DNA of 58,957 nt, taken from NCBI GenBank assembly GCA_905203555.1, contig CAJKWK010000010.1:1-58957 (forward strand). The letters run 5' to 3'. Below the pieces are notes generated by a model. The model was not told the DNA's origin. It was given only the letters and a program-made list of their open reading frames with translations, and did no database searches. This document shows positions 46,901 to 53,117 of this stretch, piece after piece (the first letter of the stretch is position 1; every line of letters starts with the position of its first letter). Origin of the DNA: an uncultured Lachnospiraceae bacterium (GTDB lineage Bacteria > Bacillota > Clostridia > Lachnospirales > Lachnospiraceae). The position numbers and the translations under genes were made by a program.

Positions 46901-48627
46901 TAGTGTGTACTCTGATCAAAAGGATCATCTTTATCTCCGTTATAAAGCTTATCATGGTCATTGATGGAATACGCATTTTCATTTTCATCATCCAAAGAAT
47001 CCTTATAAGTGTATCCCAGATACTCATCGCCATCATAGTCCCATTTATCTTCACCTTTTACATAGGTTTCATTGGACTTTCTGTAATAAACCGGATGTCC
47101 ATACTGATCCAGAACCGGATTCATTTGTTTTTCAAAACGGTTGCTTTCGCCATTATAAGTTCCTGTCGTGTATTCCTCTGCAGTGTCTGCATTGAATGTT
47201 GCTACACGGGTAGTCATAATCTTCTGGAATGTCTTGGAACCGTTGTCATTCCCTGAATCAGCGCCAGAACCGTCATAAAACACATTGACCGGCCATACAT
47301 AAATCTTCGTGTTCTGTGTAGAATCTGTGTCGTTTGGTTTATGAATGTTGTCATGCCCTTCCTGCGGGGCGATGGTCTCTTCGATGTAGGCGATACCGGT
47401 CTGCGGATCAACCATGGAATCTCTGTTTCCATCTTTATCCAGATGATAAATGACCGTATCTTTTCCAACCTTAATCCGTTTTTCATGTTCGTTGTAACGG
47501 ATTTGTGAAAAATCACCTCCCACGAATTCATACACCGGGGAACTTGAGTCTGCCGGGAATGCAAAGATGGAAAAATCTCTCTCATTCCACTGGGTAATGT
47601 CCACAACATTCCCTTCCTTATCAAATCCGTAGGTCGTATTTTTCTTTCTCTCTGATCCAAACACATCATCCAGTTTTTTACCGTCCTCATAGATATCGTT
47701 TGAGGTAATTTCCAAATCATCCATGCTATAAAACAGGATCGGTGTATCCTCTCGCTGTACTGTCTGGACAACCCATACCCCATCTCCGGTATCATTGATA
47801 AGATCCTGGTAATGATAATTTTCATTGATGATATTTCCATGAGCATCAATTTCGATTTTGGTACCATCTTCTTTCTGGAGTACATACATGACCTGATTGC
47901 CGGCGTATCCTTTTTGTACATAAGCGCTGGATACATTATTAGAACCAGATACCCTCTCTACAGTGACCCCGCGGAATCGTTCATCCTCTCCGTAATCATC
48001 ACCGTCATTGGTAATAGAAGGATCCCTGAAAATCTCTACTGCATCATACAGCGCCATTTTGGCTCCTGCAACATAGCGGTTTACATCATCTGCAGTTTCC
48101 AATTTCCTGGTTACATAAGCGTATCCTTCAAATACACCGTTCGCATTATAAAGAATCTGAATGTCTTCATCCAAATTCTGTGCCTGTCGGTTAAGAAGAT
48201 ATTCCAATGTCCCCTTCATCCAGCCATAGCCAAGATATACTCCATTGCTTCCATATGCAAGTTCTACTTTGTCTGCACCGTATGTCTGCAGAAGTTCCGT
48301 TTCAGAACCTTCCACACGCCCGGAAATCTGGTATGTGATCGTATCCGTCTGAGCAGCTTCCGTAGATTCCGGAGCAATACCCTCGTGTCCACCCTGTTCC
48401 GTCTTCACTTTTGATACCTGTAGCCTGAGCGGGGTGTCGTTAATGTAAGTTCCCTCCGTGCAAATCTGATCCTGCGGTTTGTTTCCATTCGGGATCGTTC
48501 CATCCGGGTTAACCGGAGGGTTTTGTCCCACCGCATATGCAGTCATGGCGCCTGCGGTATTACCAAATAGCATGACTGTGGAAAGCACGGAACAGACAAT
48601 TCGCTTTGCCTTCGTTTTCAAAAGCAT
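37912..48627 (-). CDS. Giant Cna-B/SpaA-type surface adhesin with sortase-type tail (3571 aa)
   Basis: A signal peptide (MLLKTKAKRIVCSVLSTVML) leads into an N-terminal region of about 600 residues of unknown fold. Then come many Cna-B/SpaA-type domains, recognised by Y.Y.E..AP.GY stretches (YRYHEELAPEGYGYSEDV, YVICEEKVPAGYTKADDV); these usually form isopeptide bonds. Two DUF11-like repeats carry YGFFAGDIVTYDVTITNTG and YGFQRGDTVTYEVRVKNTG. A module of about 160 residues appears twice (FTKEDFGGNEVPG and FTKEDFAGNEVIG through IRMKDAPTK). The tail has NPSKTGD, a hydrophobic segment and RKKKGEHHE, a sortase-type anchor. The start at 48627 has AAAAGGAGGATC upstream. It is the longest gene in the window. 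Confidence 0.95.
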   Translation of the reverse strand: MLLKTKAKRIVCSVLSTVMLFGNTAGAMTAYAVGQNPPVNPDGTIPNGNKPQDQICTEGTYINDTPLRLQVSKVKTEQGGHEGIAPESTEAAQTDTITYQISGRVEGSETELLQTYGADKVELAYGSNGVYLGYGWMKGTLEYLLNRQAQNLDEDIQILYNANGVFEGYAYVTRKLETADDVNRYVAGAKMALYDAVEIFRDPSITNDGDDYGEDERFRGVTVERVSGSNNVSSAYVQKGYAGNQVMYVLQKEDGTKIEIDAHGNIINENYHYQDLINDTGDGVWVVQTVQREDTPILFYSMDDLEITSNDIYEDGKKLDDVFGSERKKNTTYGFDKEGNVVDITQWNERDFSIFAFPADSSSPVYEFVGGDFSQIRYNEHEKRIKVGKDTVIYHLDKDGNRDSMVDPQTGIAYIEETIAPQEGHDNIHKPNDTDSTQNTKIYVWPVNVFYDGSGADSGNDNGSKTFQKIMTTRVATFNADTAEEYTTGTYNGESNRFEKQMNPVLDQYGHPVYYRKSNETYVKGEDKWDYDGDEYLGYTYKDSLDDENENAYSINDHDKLYNGDKDDPFDQSTHYQYGSTLSVKVTVDMEGNYIVNGKKTVPVPVRPGYVFGGWLVEPDRLEANGLIAKAEWQNKNGSGMSEDEKKQWYSEQEATGQTKNLTVTFDANGGEFRHGSGDIHSTDNVLYRRLGDSFLIENIWTTGENTPNDPLDIQHVDTVGNTAAGSNTISQDGKTGNDVYSDETASGGQADMLKRVNTGVYIMEEVEAPSGFVKALPVGVTMNEHTDLQYAEMTDTTIKAEFVKVDATDSYEKDLYIDGVLQKDDAGKNIQVTETKGQYSFGHVRGATLALKARDKETEKTFSDWVKVTAHDGIQKKEENGIYYIEFSSDTPLFLEGVPAGNYVISEVITPAGFVRMPDQNITITESDSVHFYAMEDDHTKLEIEKYYKDGEYNKHLSNAYRAELSLTEENGTLVATWKTDDISDYTNEIAKRQKKTLWQKFLGLFNGDEKTISFVDAFTEQVKNGNTDIDQMSWNVLREAVMASGSTNEDEVWILSDGSRVTCYKNTTPDNAPEGFKEAYDARNPEENSFSYTITMTATKDKTASKTMSDQIWNVSNGSKMHISIYPVNEDNSAGYQKYGVSFGFNYRDDYTGKYDNMVSYDTIDGQHRFDYIPEGTYVLKETKTPDGFVTAADKTIIVKKDGSVQRYTLENKKKQLVIAKIAQKDNLFYTGQSDNVATTDPDIKKAAVIPGAELSLYYSSTPIADYKQAFADGKVPDGVTLADRFVSGTDGVYTEADFKAEKIREDQIGDYKPHTVIDIQNGYYYLTETKAPEYYAPMEPEEIQVTDLTTADQLTSITVVNMPQTLEVKVYKKTAAGTGEPLSGAVFSVKNKTLGGVEVGTITTGQDGYGTTNLKDLGRFTADGKIEPYTFTIEEISAPAGYQLDPTVHEFTADKNTKGDVTIMVNPADASIHNGVLTVTDEPSELTISKSDFQNGGAVPGTVLKVYEAVQENGTWKSNGVSLNDTWTWEVKKNEKSHSISGLTAGGTYVICEEKVPAGYTKADDVFFRVSKTGRSIDKIWYDDQEVINIEFDTDSTDAVESVTFTTRTVIASSIVLEDLNENGIKQNLGVLTDGTAILTSKNITDGHTYRMDEYVQYSDGKIDRLSTTTFIAKLYNGKMLIDLHHAVKDLTVDITDSNGKRILSFTPDNTGSYTAANPLVSDPNNLTVVKTTGANHAAVQKKDRIQYEISYTGAGQEIVLFPDKNLKYFSTKGFEKDEDGNYRLTTTEESGTYTVVATVQGEAGYIDQQVSIGDRMYQYINPIAVNEGSFPFENSSKLVISSAVQGTHLDNKNAAFTFKIRLTDENGAPLRGIYDYVTKHASNSGRLEAKESQTEFTVTLYGNDFIAIHDLPYNTKYSVVQVVPENYQFVVTNTKADGKTSNTSVSNVLFTNTRNETSERTLFKKNTGYVLTEHLNFTDESELVLNKYGFTFGDKCEIKDVMVYNKPTEVWFTKTDWATSEEVEGALCQLMDEDGNILTDALGNPMEWISTKEPKKFVGVLEAGKTYRYHEELAPEGYGYSEDVVFTVSEDGVIDKVIMQDKPTSILFTKEDFGGNEVPGAACELRVVHEDGSTEIVDSWISGLKPHELSGKLTGNTTYLYHESQAPEGYNISEDILFVLDQDGNVKDAHYVNKNMETILYDKDGFTTGIVAHPDGTYTNAGKPVTIDKDGNAIDEAGNLLAEGVKKQLPIEGNIIRMKDAPTKMIFRKTDQHTGESLAGVTMELYKCPKKDPYEEYDPADKVAEWVTDESGIFKLEGKLIPGETYTLRESKTIDGYYYSYDIEFVVNSDGKEQVVEMQNRKIIVDVPPDELPDPTPDPEGKEPNYEMEKERVTEAPKKGESGKYGFFAGDIVTYDVTITNTGSTRLTMKVTDSFENASYFSQPMVTAVRYYARENDRMSSQMGTTHSINGSVAHITIEQGGYAVVTYKAEVLETAPEDLSDSAPDDGKGYINTARTYDVVGKYYEYSGEDHDGDGKGDEKTEVEIHDHPNLGDKEDDANTPVQKPKEERPRYSMSKSRPTPAPEKGDEDRYGFQRGDTVTYEVRVKNTGSMPLKMYVSDEFDPSIRSYFEDLKIVKIEGEDISEAGMGVGYQTARIRLEPGMEAVITYTATVSEKAPERLAFTAPDDGNGYLNIARTYSVKAEKPDGTEGGVEEYPEIPDKEDEANTPVQTPEEPPEELPPGPNEPEYPIIWLLKNSVEDPSHILPGGTFQVLDENGNVVLEITDTDENGFGIGYDWKEWQGVLQADKTYYLHEVTPPPGYTKAEEDVKFTVGHYGESVEVVVSNKKIPDYQFTKEDFAGNEVIGATCELSKVNPDGSTESMGVWVSNGTPKSFDGQWEIETTYRYHEELAPDGYGYSEDIEFTIGADGTITEAHYINTDGEMILFDKEGYPTTIIVHPDGTYTDGDKKITIDENGNAVDENGEIHAEGVETKIPVTNNVIRMKDAPTKLLFVKTDMEGTALSGGRYQILKPDGTPVKALIESELFERGKEMIFAADPDGINITGQLLAGESYLLKELEAPDGYITGNSVLFKVPYLNQKEPIKAVMKNAPTKIQILKVNGHDEAVIGAKLVVRAENGDVMDAWVTDGKARDITGKLVVGETYTLYEEEAPAGYYKADPVSFTVENTEKVQNVKMKDEQTSVKLVKVKKDTNEQLSGGKFSILRKSDKAVIVPEFELNGEITLTGKLVAGETYLFHEITPPTGYLSSSDVEFTVSMTEPDTLLVIVMENRKPSGGGDHGDGGSTSEPPSIEFNKYDGMTMTALPGAEFTVYDENGNVYRQVVTDQRGKAYVTFSIPGKYSYKETKAPDGYELDGTVREFVISKSSHLTENVANYENPPEVIIKKADAQTGEPIEGVRFEITNEEGKVVYTDTTDVYGLITFKPGQYGHYAVRETKVPNKYEISDGYITFTVTKSGVEGETTFYNNKKDEPPKTDDPGKKGFINAEYDNGSDAYGKGWFDRDGNWHPFANPSKTGDFFPFLILAVLMVCGAVGFVAVNRKKKGEHHE

Positions 48628-48742
48628 TGTTTGATCCTCCTTTTGTTTTTTCGTTGTTGCGGGTACAACGGCTGCCATCCTGTCAAGTAGCGTCTTTTCC
48701 TGGATACTCCGGCTGTCTCCCACATGAAATGTTTGTCTAAGG

Positions 48743-48750
48743 AAATTATG
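48743..48750 (-). promoter_or_regulatory. CATAATTT promoter motif of the giant adhesin operon
   Basis: CCCATAATTTCC on the minus strand after an A-tract; last base differs from the consensus. Leader of about 115 bases to the start at 48627. Confidence 0.5.
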
Positions 48751-48786
48751 GGATTTTTTTTAAGAAAATAGGTTTTTGACACAAAT

Positions 48787-48797
48787 GGCGCTGCGCC
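48787..48797. repeat. GGCGCTGCGCC palindrome
   Basis: Short inverted repeat flanked by CCAAAA; a near match (GGCGCTATGCGCC, then CCAAA) lies at 50840-50852 ahead of the SSB operon. Confidence 0.45.
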
Positions 48798-48871
48798 AAA
48801 ACATTAAATTCCCATTTCCATAACATTGCCTTTATTTTATCTTTGTGCGCAGATTCTCTCAAAATCTGTAT

Positions 48872-48883
48872 CTTGCGGATAAG
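48872..48883 (-). promoter_or_regulatory. CTTATCCGCAAG motif ahead of the adhesin operon
   Basis: CTTATCCGCAAG on the minus strand, identical over 12 bases to the site upstream of the sigma gene. AATCTGCG and GATAAAATA follow, as also near 54114. Confidence 0.4.
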
Positions 48884-48913
48884 AAAAAATGATGTTTTTA
48901 AAAATGTGTCTGC

Positions 48914-48942
48914 AAAAAAAAGAGCTGCATAATGCAGCTCTT
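48914..48942 (-). terminator. Terminator of the SSB operon
   Basis: AGAGCTGCATT, ATGCAGCTCT then eight T on the minus strand, just past the SSB stop. Confidence 0.9.
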
Positions 48943-48950
48943 CGATATAA

Positions 48951-49544
48951 TCATGCTTCTTCGTACACTTCAATATTGTTTGCGGATACCTCATAGGTAA
49001 TTTCCGTCTTATTTTTGATTAGCCTGCTCTGAATGCGGCCATGTACCTTCACTTTAGTTCCTGGCGAAAGCTGTGCTGTTCGTTCTGCATCCTGATTCCA
49101 ACTCATACATGGAATAACATCCGGATGTTTATTATCACGATAAACAGCTAATAAAAACTGAGCAAGTTTCTTCGTTTTCCGCTCTTTTAAAAGTGGTTCC
49201 CGATATACTTCCCCAAATAGGGAAACTTCGTTTAAATCCTGTGCGCCTTCTGGCTCCAATGTACAACTTTTCACAAAAACAGTCATTCCCATATGGGCTT
49301 TCCCGTTTTTAGCCATATTGTAACACCGAAGGCTTCCTGTGATATTCACGCGCTTTGCCTGTTCCATTACTGTCTTCCATTTTTCTGAAATGGTAATGGG
49401 GATTTTATCCTGTACTCCACTTTCTCTTTTTACCACCATGACCGCTTTATAGAAATGCTGTCCAAACAGCGTATGGCTTGGTGTAATTGGTCCATCCAGA
49501 AGACCCGCCAGATGTACCTTATTGATTGTTCCAATTAATCTCAT
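48951..49544 (-). CDS. ssb: Single-stranded DNA-binding protein with two OB folds (197 aa)
   Basis: Two OB-type units are visible: MRLIGTINKVHLAGLLDGPI through FVKSCTLEPEGA, then LNEVSLFGEVYREPLLKE with a second strand set through KVKVHGRIQSRLIKNKTEI. Plasmid SSB or PriB-like proteins of this layout coat single-stranded DNA during replication and transfer. There is no acidic DDDIPF-like tail, so it may not recruit partners as E. coli SSB does. GAGG lies before the ATG. It follows the 400-aa gene by 18 bases. Confidence 0.85.
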   Translation of the reverse strand: MRLIGTINKVHLAGLLDGPITPSHTLFGQHFYKAVMVVKRESGVQDKIPITISEKWKTVMEQAKRVNITGSLRCYNMAKNGKAHMGMTVFVKSCTLEPEGAQDLNEVSLFGEVYREPLLKERKTKKLAQFLLAVYRDNKHPDVIPCMSWNQDAERTAQLSPGTKVKVHGRIQSRLIKNKTEITYEVSANNIEVYEEA

Positions 49545-49562
49545 GCTTTTTACCTCTTTTTC

Positions 49563-50765
49563 TTATGCTATCGTTCTATTTGCTGCTTTTGTGTAAATCT
49601 TGTAGGTTCTGCGTCCCCTGCTTGCCACATAGGCTTCCTCTGTAAAGATATCCCAGACACAGGTCTTTTCGGAATATTTACCTCTTCCAACCTTTTTAAA
49701 ATCCATCCATTCACTGTAACCGGACTGGATGGTCCATGCTATAAACTCTTTCGGATTCCGGAATCCATTCTGTTCAATCGGGATATCACGATAAACGCTC
49801 ATAATCCGATTGATGTGGGTATAATCATTCACAGATAGGAAGTGGATGTTCCTAACCGTCATTTTTAATCCGGTCTTTTTGACTTTGATACCGCATTTTA
49901 ACTGATATCCGCCTTCCCCTAACGCATAATCCATAAAATCCTGTAAGGAAACCGGGCTGGCCAAAAGTTCCTTATAATGGCCGGAAAAATACGTCCATTT
50001 ACTGTAAAGATGGGTTTTTGACATTCCATGGCTTCTGCCGTTTCTTGGACGGAAACTGAAATAACAGTTCGTCGGCGAATAAGGTTTACTAATATCCAGG
50101 CGGTTTAAATACGGAGCCATTTCTCCCTTCTTAATATGTGCGATTGTCCATCTGCAGAATGCCTGCATGGTCCATTTATCTGGATCTACTTCCCCCAGCC
50201 GCACAAGCGTCCTGTACTTATTGTAGGGATTGAACCGAAATGGCGCGGCCATTTCGATTGCTTTTTTGATTAACGGATCCTGTTCCGTATGACTCTGAAT
50301 TGTAGTAATCTTGCAATTATCCGGCCCCATCGGCATTCCTTTATGAATAACCCGCAGCTTATCACCTTGCTGTTCTTCCATCTGTTTTAATACCCATTGG
50401 AAAAACTGTTCCGGATGATTTTTCCATTCATCCACCATCTGCTCTTCGTAACGCTTGTGAAGTTCAGCCGGCCAGCAGCGGAACCGGTCGGCGATTTTTT
50501 GGATTGTTTTCCCTTCCGGAAGCGGATTTATCTCCATGAGTGAAACCGTCTTCTTTTTGTTGCACTGTTTTCTTCTACTTTCCTTTTCTTCCTGTGTTCC
50601 AACACTCTCGATTAAGAAATTCAAATAATCATCATAAGCGTTCACATCTACATTTTCCCTGGAAGCCGTATATAATGGATCCACGACATATTTTTCCTGA
50701 TATCTTTCTTCCAGTTCTTTCATATCAAACACTTGCATTTCTACCACGTTTTCTTTTTTGTTCAT
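49563..50765 (-). CDS. Protein with three AP2/HNH-like DNA-binding-type units (400 aa)
   Basis: No exact family is recognised, but three similar units can be seen. Each has a Trp/Phe-rich F..W... core and ends in a Pro/Ser-x-Asn/Thr-Cys element: GMPMGPDNCKITT, YSPTNCYFSF and YSEKTCVWDI. The middle unit carries RSHGMSKTHLYSKWTYF, close to the GMSKTRLY..W element common in phage AP2/HNH proteins, but the catalytic HNH histidines are not evident. It is probably a DNA-binding protein that has lost or lacks nuclease action. AGGAG stands before the ATG. It is co-transcribed with the SSB gene, which fits a job at single-stranded or replicating DNA. Confidence 0.7.
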   Translation of the reverse strand: MNKKENVVEMQVFDMKELEERYQEKYVVDPLYTASRENVDVNAYDDYLNFLIESVGTQEEKESRRKQCNKKKTVSLMEINPLPEGKTIQKIADRFRCWPAELHKRYEEQMVDEWKNHPEQFFQWVLKQMEEQQGDKLRVIHKGMPMGPDNCKITTIQSHTEQDPLIKKAIEMAAPFRFNPYNKYRTLVRLGEVDPDKWTMQAFCRWTIAHIKKGEMAPYLNRLDISKPYSPTNCYFSFRPRNGRSHGMSKTHLYSKWTYFSGHYKELLASPVSLQDFMDYALGEGGYQLKCGIKVKKTGLKMTVRNIHFLSVNDYTHINRIMSVYRDIPIEQNGFRNPKEFIAWTIQSGYSEWMDFKKVGRGKYSEKTCVWDIFTEEAYVASRGRRTYKIYTKAANRTIA

Positions 50766-51003
50766 TTTTTTCTCCTATTTTTCTGTTGTGATTTTCATTC
50801 TTCTGTTCCATATGCAATTGTGATTCGATGATTCTTAACGGCGCTATGCGCCAAAGTGTGGATCTTTCCCTCCTTTTAACGGTTTCCCGCTGTCATATTT
50901 TTGGCATGATATTTTTCTCATAATGCCTTTTTTGTTTCTCGTTGTAATGATGGGTGCGGATCGTCCTTCACAACAAAAAAAGACACCCGTAGGTGTCTGG
51001 ATT
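50766..51003. other. Intergenic leader of the SSB operon
   Basis: It holds a GGCGCTATGCGCC palindrome (50840-50852) 75 bases before the start, and a terminator of the preceding gene at 50974-50998. No CATAATTA is found. A 26-codon frame ending at the palindrome has no clear ribosome binding site and is not called. Confidence 0.5.
50974..50998 (-). terminator. Terminator of the rep operon
   Basis: AGACACC, TACG, GGTGTCT then seven T on the minus strand, just past the stop at 51004. Confidence 0.9.
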
Positions 51004-51969
51004 TTACAAAATAACGATTGGGAAAGCATCTTTTTTGCGTTTCTGACAAGCAATCCCAATTTCTGCTGGACTGATGGAAATATTCTTTTCTTTGGCGGTT
51101 TCCATCAGTTTGCTGATTGGCTGTATGACTGGATGTGCGTATTCTGGAATCAGTATTTTTAATTGCTCCCAGAAGTCTTCGCGAGGTTTCATATACAGTA
51201 AAAAAGATTGCAGAAAACTAACATCATGCTCCGAAATATCGGAAAAATCAGTACAGAACTGATTGTCTGAAAGATATCGTTTGCCGGCGAATGCATACTT
51301 TTCTCCATATTCGATTAGAAATTCCGCCCTATCTCTTAGTTCCCCTTGATTCCATTCAGGCAGTTTCTGTTTCAGAACCAGTCCTTTTGTTTCTCTCTCC
51401 CACCAAGATGGCACCGACGAAGGAATGGTATAAGAAATGGATGGAATACACTGGTTTTCATATGGAATAGGAATGTCGATCCTCTTTTTCAAGCATTCAT
51501 CTGCTATGCAGACTGGGTTTTGTTTTCGCATATACCATTCATCTTTTTCGATTGAGCGCAATCGGTACAGATTGATCAATCTTGGATTGATTGGCGCATA
51601 GCAAATGATTTCGATTTTGGTTGGCGATAAAACATAGTCATCGAACCCAGAAGCAAAATGGGATAGCAACGCCGCTGTATGTTGATATCGATACATACGG
51701 CCGAACAGATGATGCGGCAGATGATAAAGTGACAGCAGACAGTCATCGATATTCTCGCGGTAATCCGGTATCGCTCTTTGGTTAATCCATTGGTGGAGGA
51801 TGCTTAGTTGTAATTCCTTGTAATCTGTATGTGCAAATGCGGGTTTTAATTCTTCTGGAAGTAAATCGGGACAAAGGATATTCCATGATTGAGCAATAAA
51901 CTCTCCCGGAGAATCGATGACTGAAATATCCATAACTGGATCTTCCCTGTAAAACATACGCAAAATCAT
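51004..51969 (-). CDS. Unknown protein coupled to the HipA-like kinase (321 aa)
   Basis: No family was recognised. It starts MILRMFYREDPVMDIS and includes LYHLPHHLFGRMYRYQHTAALLS and a C-terminal VSFLQSFLLYMKPREDFWEQ. There is no signal peptide, membrane segment or Cys cluster. The ATG overlaps the kinase stop (ATGA), so the two are coupled. As the last gene of the rep operon it might be the kinase's substrate, partner or antitoxin, but nothing in the sequence decides this. Confidence 0.75.
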   Translation of the reverse strand: MILRMFYREDPVMDISVIDSPGEFIAQSWNILCPDLLPEELKPAFAHTDYKELQLSILHQWINQRAIPDYRENIDDCLLSLYHLPHHLFGRMYRYQHTAALLSHFASGFDDYVLSPTKIEIICYAPINPRLINLYRLRSIEKDEWYMRKQNPVCIADECLKKRIDIPIPYENQCIPSISYTIPSSVPSWWERETKGLVLKQKLPEWNQGELRDRAEFLIEYGEKYAFAGKRYLSDNQFCTDFSDISEHDVSFLQSFLLYMKPREDFWEQLKILIPEYAHPVIQPISKLMETAKEKNISISPAEIGIACQKRKKDAFPIVIL

Positions 51970-53117
51970 TCCCGTTCCTCCTCTTCTAGTCCTTTTGGGA
52001 TCTGATACAGATACTCTTTTTCCACTAATATCTGATAGCTTTTTTCGAGGTCATCGCATGCAATCTGATATTGGCGTTCCTTTATTCCAAATATTTCGTA
52101 TGTGTCCGCAATGACTGCTTTTACGAAATTCGGATCTGGCACATCGCATGGTAGTTTCTGTAGGAAGTGAAGCTGCTGTTCTCTTTTTCTTGCAAACGGC
52201 TTTGTTTCCCCTGTCTGTAAAAGTGCTGGATTGTAATTCCAACCAAGGCAGGAACCAGAGTCAAAAAGCGGGGCGAATTGGATGGTTTCTAAAGTTGCTG
52301 CATCTCGTATGATTCCGAAATTCTTTTCATGGCGATCTGTATTATGCAGCAGATGATCGAGAAGCAGCATCCGATCCACCTCTTTCTGACACCCCATTGC
52401 GCAAAACTGGTGATACAATTCTCTTCCGAAGCTGTGATGAACATGGGCAATTTGCAGCCCTGTTACAAAATCTTTTCCTGCATCTGTGATGAAACAATGA
52501 GAGCCGCATACAATCTGTTTTGATTCCTCAACACACACTGGAAAATAACGAACATGATGAATTCCCATTACATCTGCAAGCTTGGAAGCGATTACTTCAT
52601 TAGCGCTTAATAAATTTGTTCCTCTGGCATTCTGTCCCAGATTGCCAAATTTTAACAATACCGGACGGTGATTCATGGAAATCCAGCCTTTTCGAAGTAC
52701 TCCATCTGTTGTATAGTCTGGATCCGCAAAAGAAACAATCGGAATGTTTTTTTCAAAGACGGCAACATCTGCAAAGTCCGTTGCAAACCCATTGTTATGA
52801 AAATTGACATCTCTCCATGATAGTTGCATATTCTCTTCCTGCATCCAGTAGGTATCCGTAAGGCTGACGCGCAGACTTTGCCTTTTTGCCTCTGATAATC
52901 CCCCTGGAATTGCTCTCAAAATTCGATCCATATTTTGGCGTTCCGATGGGATGGATCTCATGTCATCCCAATTTTGCAGAAGGAGCGGAAGGTTCGGACT
53001 TTGAGCGGAAACACCAACTGGCATAAGCTGTTGGTTAAAAATTTGGGGAACAGCAATAATTTTTCCATTCATCACTTCTATTTTTGCGACTATCTCATCC
53101 ATATGCATTAGATACAT
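51966..53117 (-). CDS. HipA-like protein kinase (383 aa)
   Basis: The C-terminal kinase region has the HipA/CtkA-type catalytic loop LDHLLHNTDRHEKNFGII (HxxDRHxxN) and a metal-binding FAPLFDSGSCLGW. The upstream nucleotide-binding part is RPVLLKFGNLG with NEVIASKLADVMG. HipA kinases phosphorylate proteins such as tRNA synthetases and can cause growth arrest. No HipB-like helix-turn-helix antitoxin is beside it; instead the Rep gene lies upstream (10-base overlap) and the 321-aa unknown downstream (4-base overlap). Linking of a HipA-like kinase to replication control is inferred from this arrangement. Confidence 0.85.
   Translation of the reverse strand: MYLMHMDEIVAKIEVMNGKIIAVPQIFNQQLMPVGVSAQSPNLPLLLQNWDDMRSIPSERQNMDRILRAIPGGLSEAKRQSLRVSLTDTYWMQEENMQLSWRDVNFHNNGFATDFADVAVFEKNIPIVSFADPDYTTDGVLRKGWISMNHRPVLLKFGNLGQNARGTNLLSANEVIASKLADVMGIHHVRYFPVCVEESKQIVCGSHCFITDAGKDFVTGLQIAHVHHSFGRELYHQFCAMGCQKEVDRMLLLDHLLHNTDRHEKNFGIIRDAATLETIQFAPLFDSGSCLGWNYNPALLQTGETKPFARKREQQLHFLQKLPCDVPDPNFVKAVIADTYEIFGIKERQYQIACDDLEKSYQILVEKEYLYQIPKGLEEEERE

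Larger units (their letters stand above)
48628..48950. other. 323-bp intergenic region ahead of the giant adhesin
   Basis: It holds a 115-base leader, CATAATTT at 48743-48750, a GGCGCTGCGCC palindrome, a CTTATCCGCAAG site and the terminator of the SSB operon. No ORF with a ribosome binding site is seen. Confidence 0.6.

Noticed and set aside
48628..48742. Possible cyclic-di-GMP riboswitch in the leader of the giant adhesin (GACGC... and ATGGCAGCCG)
   Set aside because: Only fragments resemble the class I consensus; the GCAAA and second helix are not recognisable, so it is not called.
50844..51059. 71-codon minus-strand frame in the SSB leader
   Set aside because: Overlaps a terminator and a palindrome and has no ribosome binding site.
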